NCBI GenBank assembly: GCA_963778075.1 | Contig: CAVZTJ010000018.1 | Location: 40,977-104,976 of the forward strand | Reading direction: 5' to 3' | Source: JASHPR01 sp963778075 | GTDB lineage: Bacteria; Actinomycetota; Actinomycetes; Streptosporangiales; Streptosporangiaceae | DNA: 64,000 nucleotides | Notes under the pieces: generated by a model | What the model saw: only the letters and a program-made list of their open reading frames with translations | Database searches by the model: none | What the model was told of the DNA's origin: nothing | Part shown: positions 63,857 to 64,000 of the stretch, piece after piece | How positions within the stretch are numbered: position 1 is the first letter of the stretch | Layout of the letters: the number at the start of each line of letters is the position of its first letter | Translations under genes and position numbers: made by a program

Positions 63857-64000
63857 ACGGCGAGCTCGAGCGCTGCGGCGACCGCTGGCAGCTGCGGTTC
63901 ACCAGGGAGCTGGCGCACCCGGCCGAGAAGGTGTGGCGGGCGGTCACCGAGCCCGCGCACCTGGACGCCTGGTTCCCGCAGCGAATCGTCGGCGAGTGGC
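63853..64000 (+). CDS. SRPBCC (AHSA1-like) protein, truncated by the window end
   Basis: The first 49 residues of an SRPBCC-domain protein: WQLRFTRELAHPAEKVWRAV then TEPAHLDAWFPQRIVG, the beta1-alpha1-alpha2 start of AHSA1-like lipid or ligand-binding folds. It is coupled to the ArsR gene by a 4-bp overlap, a widespread pairing. The rest is beyond 64000. Confidence 0.88.
   Translation, partial: MNGELERCGDRWQLRFTRELAHPAEKVWRAVTEPAHLDAWFPQRIVGEW

Overview
The window comes from a high-GC actinobacterium. A mycothiol S-conjugate amidase, BldC, two F420-type PPOX oxidoreductases, Rex, a C5-pathway heme operon, GTG starts and near-saturated GC third positions all fit this. The gene set and the many GC-rich minisatellites suggest a Streptomyces/Streptosporangiales-like lineage, but I cannot fix the genus. 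No prophage, insertion sequence or CRISPR array is recognisable. 

Layout. 1-8150: start of a Gfo/Idh/MocA oxidoreductase, a TetR regulator, an NYN-LOTUS protein, a small lipoprotein candidate, a methyltransferase remnant, a SWIM/SNF2 operon and a rhodanese. 8264-10908: GNAT, small membrane protein, mca, greA and its terminator. 10919-18317: DHA2 exporter with divergent TetR, Lrp/AsnC with divergent hppD, RDD protein, threonine ammonia-lyase. 18342-24660: frameshifted ROK kinase, AAA/VWA pair, two tandem small membrane paralogues, DUF2269 protein, structured intergenic RNA-like region. 24682-29406: metB and a frameshifted cystathionine beta-synthase (transsulfuration), thiolase, DUF4287, PPOX. 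29407-30380: repeats, AT-rich hairpins and an odd tRNA. 30381-40390: minus-strand housekeeping (family 5 UDG, Ppx/GppA, DUF501, FtsB-like, enolase, MazG, SurA-like lipoprotein, Mfd). 40706-46014: methyltransferase-like, sulfurylase-like/APS kinase fusion, DUF4229, BldC, a two-gene metallopeptidase unit, PLDc_N protein. 46213-62442: a long minus-strand block for cytochrome c maturation (TlpA, ResB, CcsB) and heme (Rex, HemA, HemC, CobA-HemD, HemB, PrimPol-like, HemL), with a Rex operator upstream of rex. 62566-64000: HAD phosphatase, then an ArsR-SRPBCC pair cut by the window end. 

The functional core is redox-controlled supply of heme and its insertion into cytochromes: Rex senses NADH/NAD+, the adjacent hem genes make uroporphyrinogen from glutamyl-tRNA, and ResB/CcsB/TlpA attach heme to c-type cytochromes. 

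Most unusual signals: a 74-nt tRNA-like gene with a UAA anticodon but a short variable loop; tandem repeats that begin inside the 3' ends of three genes and copy their stop codons; an AT-rich codon island over the Walker A motif of the SNF2 helicase; a sulfurylase domain with a degraded active site fused to APS kinase; a 7TM-ABM fusion; and three reading-frame anomalies (ROK kinase, CBS, DUF501/Ppx) that are either assembly indels or real lesions.
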